From an uncultured Veillonella sp. (GTDB lineage: Bacteria > Bacillota > Negativicutes > Veillonellales > Veillonellaceae): a DNA stretch of 22,130 bases. The stretch covers positions 1-22,130 of the forward strand of contig NZ_UQYC01000027.1 of the NCBI RefSeq assembly GCF_900545205.1. Direction: 5' to 3'. Made by a program: the position numbers and the translations under genes. This document shows, in pieces, positions 21,061 through 22,130 of this stretch; position 1 is the first letter of the stretch, and each line of letters opens with the position of its first letter. The notes under the pieces were generated by a model, which was not told where the DNA came from, made no database searches, and saw only the letters and a list, made by a program, of their open reading frames with translations.

Positions 21061-22073
21061 TGGATTTATTGAACCCGTATTATCTACAGATCGTGATGTT
21101 CTTCATCATCAATGCCATCATGGGTATCTCTATTTACTTTACACTTGCAAGTGGTCAGCTTTCTTTAGGGGCTGCTGGCTTTATGAGCGTTGGTGCATAC
21201 GTAGGCGCTATCCTTTCTTTGAAAGCTGATTTGCCTATCGTTGTAGGCATTCTCATTGGTGGTCTAGTTGCCAGTCTTGTAGCCGTTATTATCGGTTTAC
21301 CAACAACACGTCTTCGCGGTTTATATCTTGCCATTGCTACTCTTGGTTTTGGCGAGGTGGTACGTGTTATTTTCTTGAACTTGGATATTACTAATGGTGC
21401 ATTAGGCCTTTCTGGTATTCCATCCATTCCTCAAGAATTAACAAACTTAGCTTATGAACTTGATATCGATGGTTTAATGGGCATTGATGCTGTTGCATGG
21501 GGCAACTTAATGGCAATTATTATTTTGCTAGCCATTTTAGTATTGATTATTGCCTTCTGTGTACGCATTAATAATAGCCGTGTTGGTCGTGCCTTTGCAG
21601 CGATTAAGGCTGATGATCATGCAGCAGAATTAATGGGGATTAACGTTGTATACTACAAGATGATGGCCTTTATCATTGGTGCTTTCATCGCTGGTATTGG
21701 CGGTGGTTTGTATGCTCATATTACAAACTTTATCAATCCTACAGACTTTAGCTACCATAAGGTAGTACAAATCTTATTATTCCCTGTATTTGGTGGTTCT
21801 AATGTCGTATGGGGCTCCGTATTAGGTTCCTTTATTCTTACATTATTGCCAGAAGTATTGCGCTTCTTATCCGATTATCGGGACATCATCTACGGTGCAT
21901 TGCTTGTTATCTTGATGGCAGTTCGCCCAGATGGTATTTTAACAGAATCTATGGTAGATAAAATTAGCCGTAAATTAGGCTTTAAAAAAGCTCCATATAT
22001 TCCTGAATCACAAGTATTAACAGAACGTTTTGAAGCGTATAAACGTAAACAACAAGAAGAAAAACAAGGATAG
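21060..22073 (+). CDS. livM: Branched-chain amino-acid ABC transporter permease LivM
   Basis: A 337-residue inner-membrane permease forming the channel with LivH. Motifs of LivM are FTLASGQLSLGAAGFMSVGAYVGAIL near the N-terminus, GLPTTRLRGLYLAIATLGFGEVVRV, the coupling loop RVGRAFAAIKADDHAAELMGINV, and the C-terminal FGGSNVVWGSVLGSFILTLLPEVLRF plus MAVRPDGIL. The hydrophilic tail (about 35 residues, rich in K and E) is a little longer than in many homologues. GGGGGGAG upstream of ATG serves as ribosome binding site. The next gene begins 11 bp after its stop. Confidence 0.95.
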   Translation: MDLLNPYYLQIVMFFIINAIMGISIYFTLASGQLSLGAAGFMSVGAYVGAILSLKADLPIVVGILIGGLVASLVAVIIGLPTTRLRGLYLAIATLGFGEVVRVIFLNLDITNGALGLSGIPSIPQELTNLAYELDIDGLMGIDAVAWGNLMAIIILLAILVLIIAFCVRINNSRVGRAFAAIKADDHAAELMGINVVYYKMMAFIIGAFIAGIGGGLYAHITNFINPTDFSYHKVVQILLFPVFGGSNVVWGSVLGSFILTLLPEVLRFLSDYRDIIYGALLVILMAVRPDGILTESMVDKISRKLGFKKAPYIPESQVLTERFEAYKRKQQEEKQG

Positions 22074-22084
22074 GAGGGAACTGA

Positions 22085-22130
22085 ATGCTATTAGAATTAA
22101 ATGACGTAAGTAAAAGCTTTGGTGGCGTTG
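22085..22130 (+). CDS. livG: Start of LivG, ABC transporter ATPase (cut by window edge)
   Basis: ATG at 22085 follows AGGAGG (22072-22077) and opens MLLELNDVSKSFGGV, the usual beginning of the branched-chain amino-acid ATPase LivG (L-x-x-x-x-x-V-S-K-x-F-G-G). Only 15 full codons are present; position in the liv operon supports the call. A second ATPase, livF, would be expected beyond the window. Confidence 0.85.
   Translation, partial: MLLELNDVSKSFGGV

Noticed and set aside
1..22130. Mobile elements, CRISPR arrays, tRNA or rRNA genes
   Set aside because: No transposase or integrase motif, no regularly spaced repeats, no cloverleaf or rRNA-like sequence was seen; apart from the first ~56 bases, the window reads as stable core chromosome.

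Overview
The window looks like chromosome of a diderm Firmicute of the class Negativicutes, most likely Veillonella or a close relative. This rests on AT-rich DNA, strong AGGAGG-type ribosome binding sites and Firmicute-like housekeeping proteins (a YdiF-type ABC-F protein, a BioY/YhfS/YhfT-like set) side by side with outer-membrane biology (an LptD/OstA protein, a secretin). The genus is inferred from protein character, not from a search. Every convincing gene is on the + strand.

Layout. Positions 57-407 hold the 3' end of hypE; the first ~56 bases do not continue its frame and look foreign. Positions 662-4803 form an envelope block: two exported proteins of unknown function (the second with seven ~20-residue repeats), an LptD-like LPS-assembly protein, and galU. 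A strong terminator closes it at 4826-4862.

Positions 4884-8529 are the most interesting part. A BirA-type operator (two 9-bp half sites, 15-bp spacer) overlaps the -35 of a near-consensus promoter. Behind it lie a MaoC/hotdog hydratase-like protein, the biotin transporter bioY, a thiolase whose second catalytic cysteine is replaced by alanine, and a compact AMP-forming acyl-CoA ligase. It resembles the BirA-controlled yhfU-yhfT-yhfS operon of Bacillus, with a hydratase added and an internal terminator after bioY. It may make or salvage acyl chains when biotin is short, for example a pimeloyl precursor or exogenous fatty acids.

Positions 8557-12107 carry a nucleoid-associated (NA37/YejK) protein and then a tight run of ybaK, RNase HI, an NAD-dependent epimerase and a DUF1294 membrane protein. 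Positions 12192-14627 are pgi and galE; with galU they give a gluconeogenic route to UDP-sugars for the envelope. After a long terminator at 14664-14708 come two overlapping genes, a PilP/GspC-like inner-membrane protein and a short secretin, without other pilus or secretion genes. An ABC-F translation factor follows at 16985-18904, and the window ends with a branched-chain amino-acid ABC importer, livK-livH-livM-livG, the last cut by the window edge.

Regulation visible in the DNA includes several terminators, extended -10 promoters (TGGTATAAT) at the 3' ends of genes or just upstream of genes, a 20-bp promoter-like sequence present twice, and a ribosome binding site that may be masked by a hairpin and preceded by a seven-codon leader ORF. 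No tRNA, rRNA, CRISPR array, insertion sequence or phage gene was seen.
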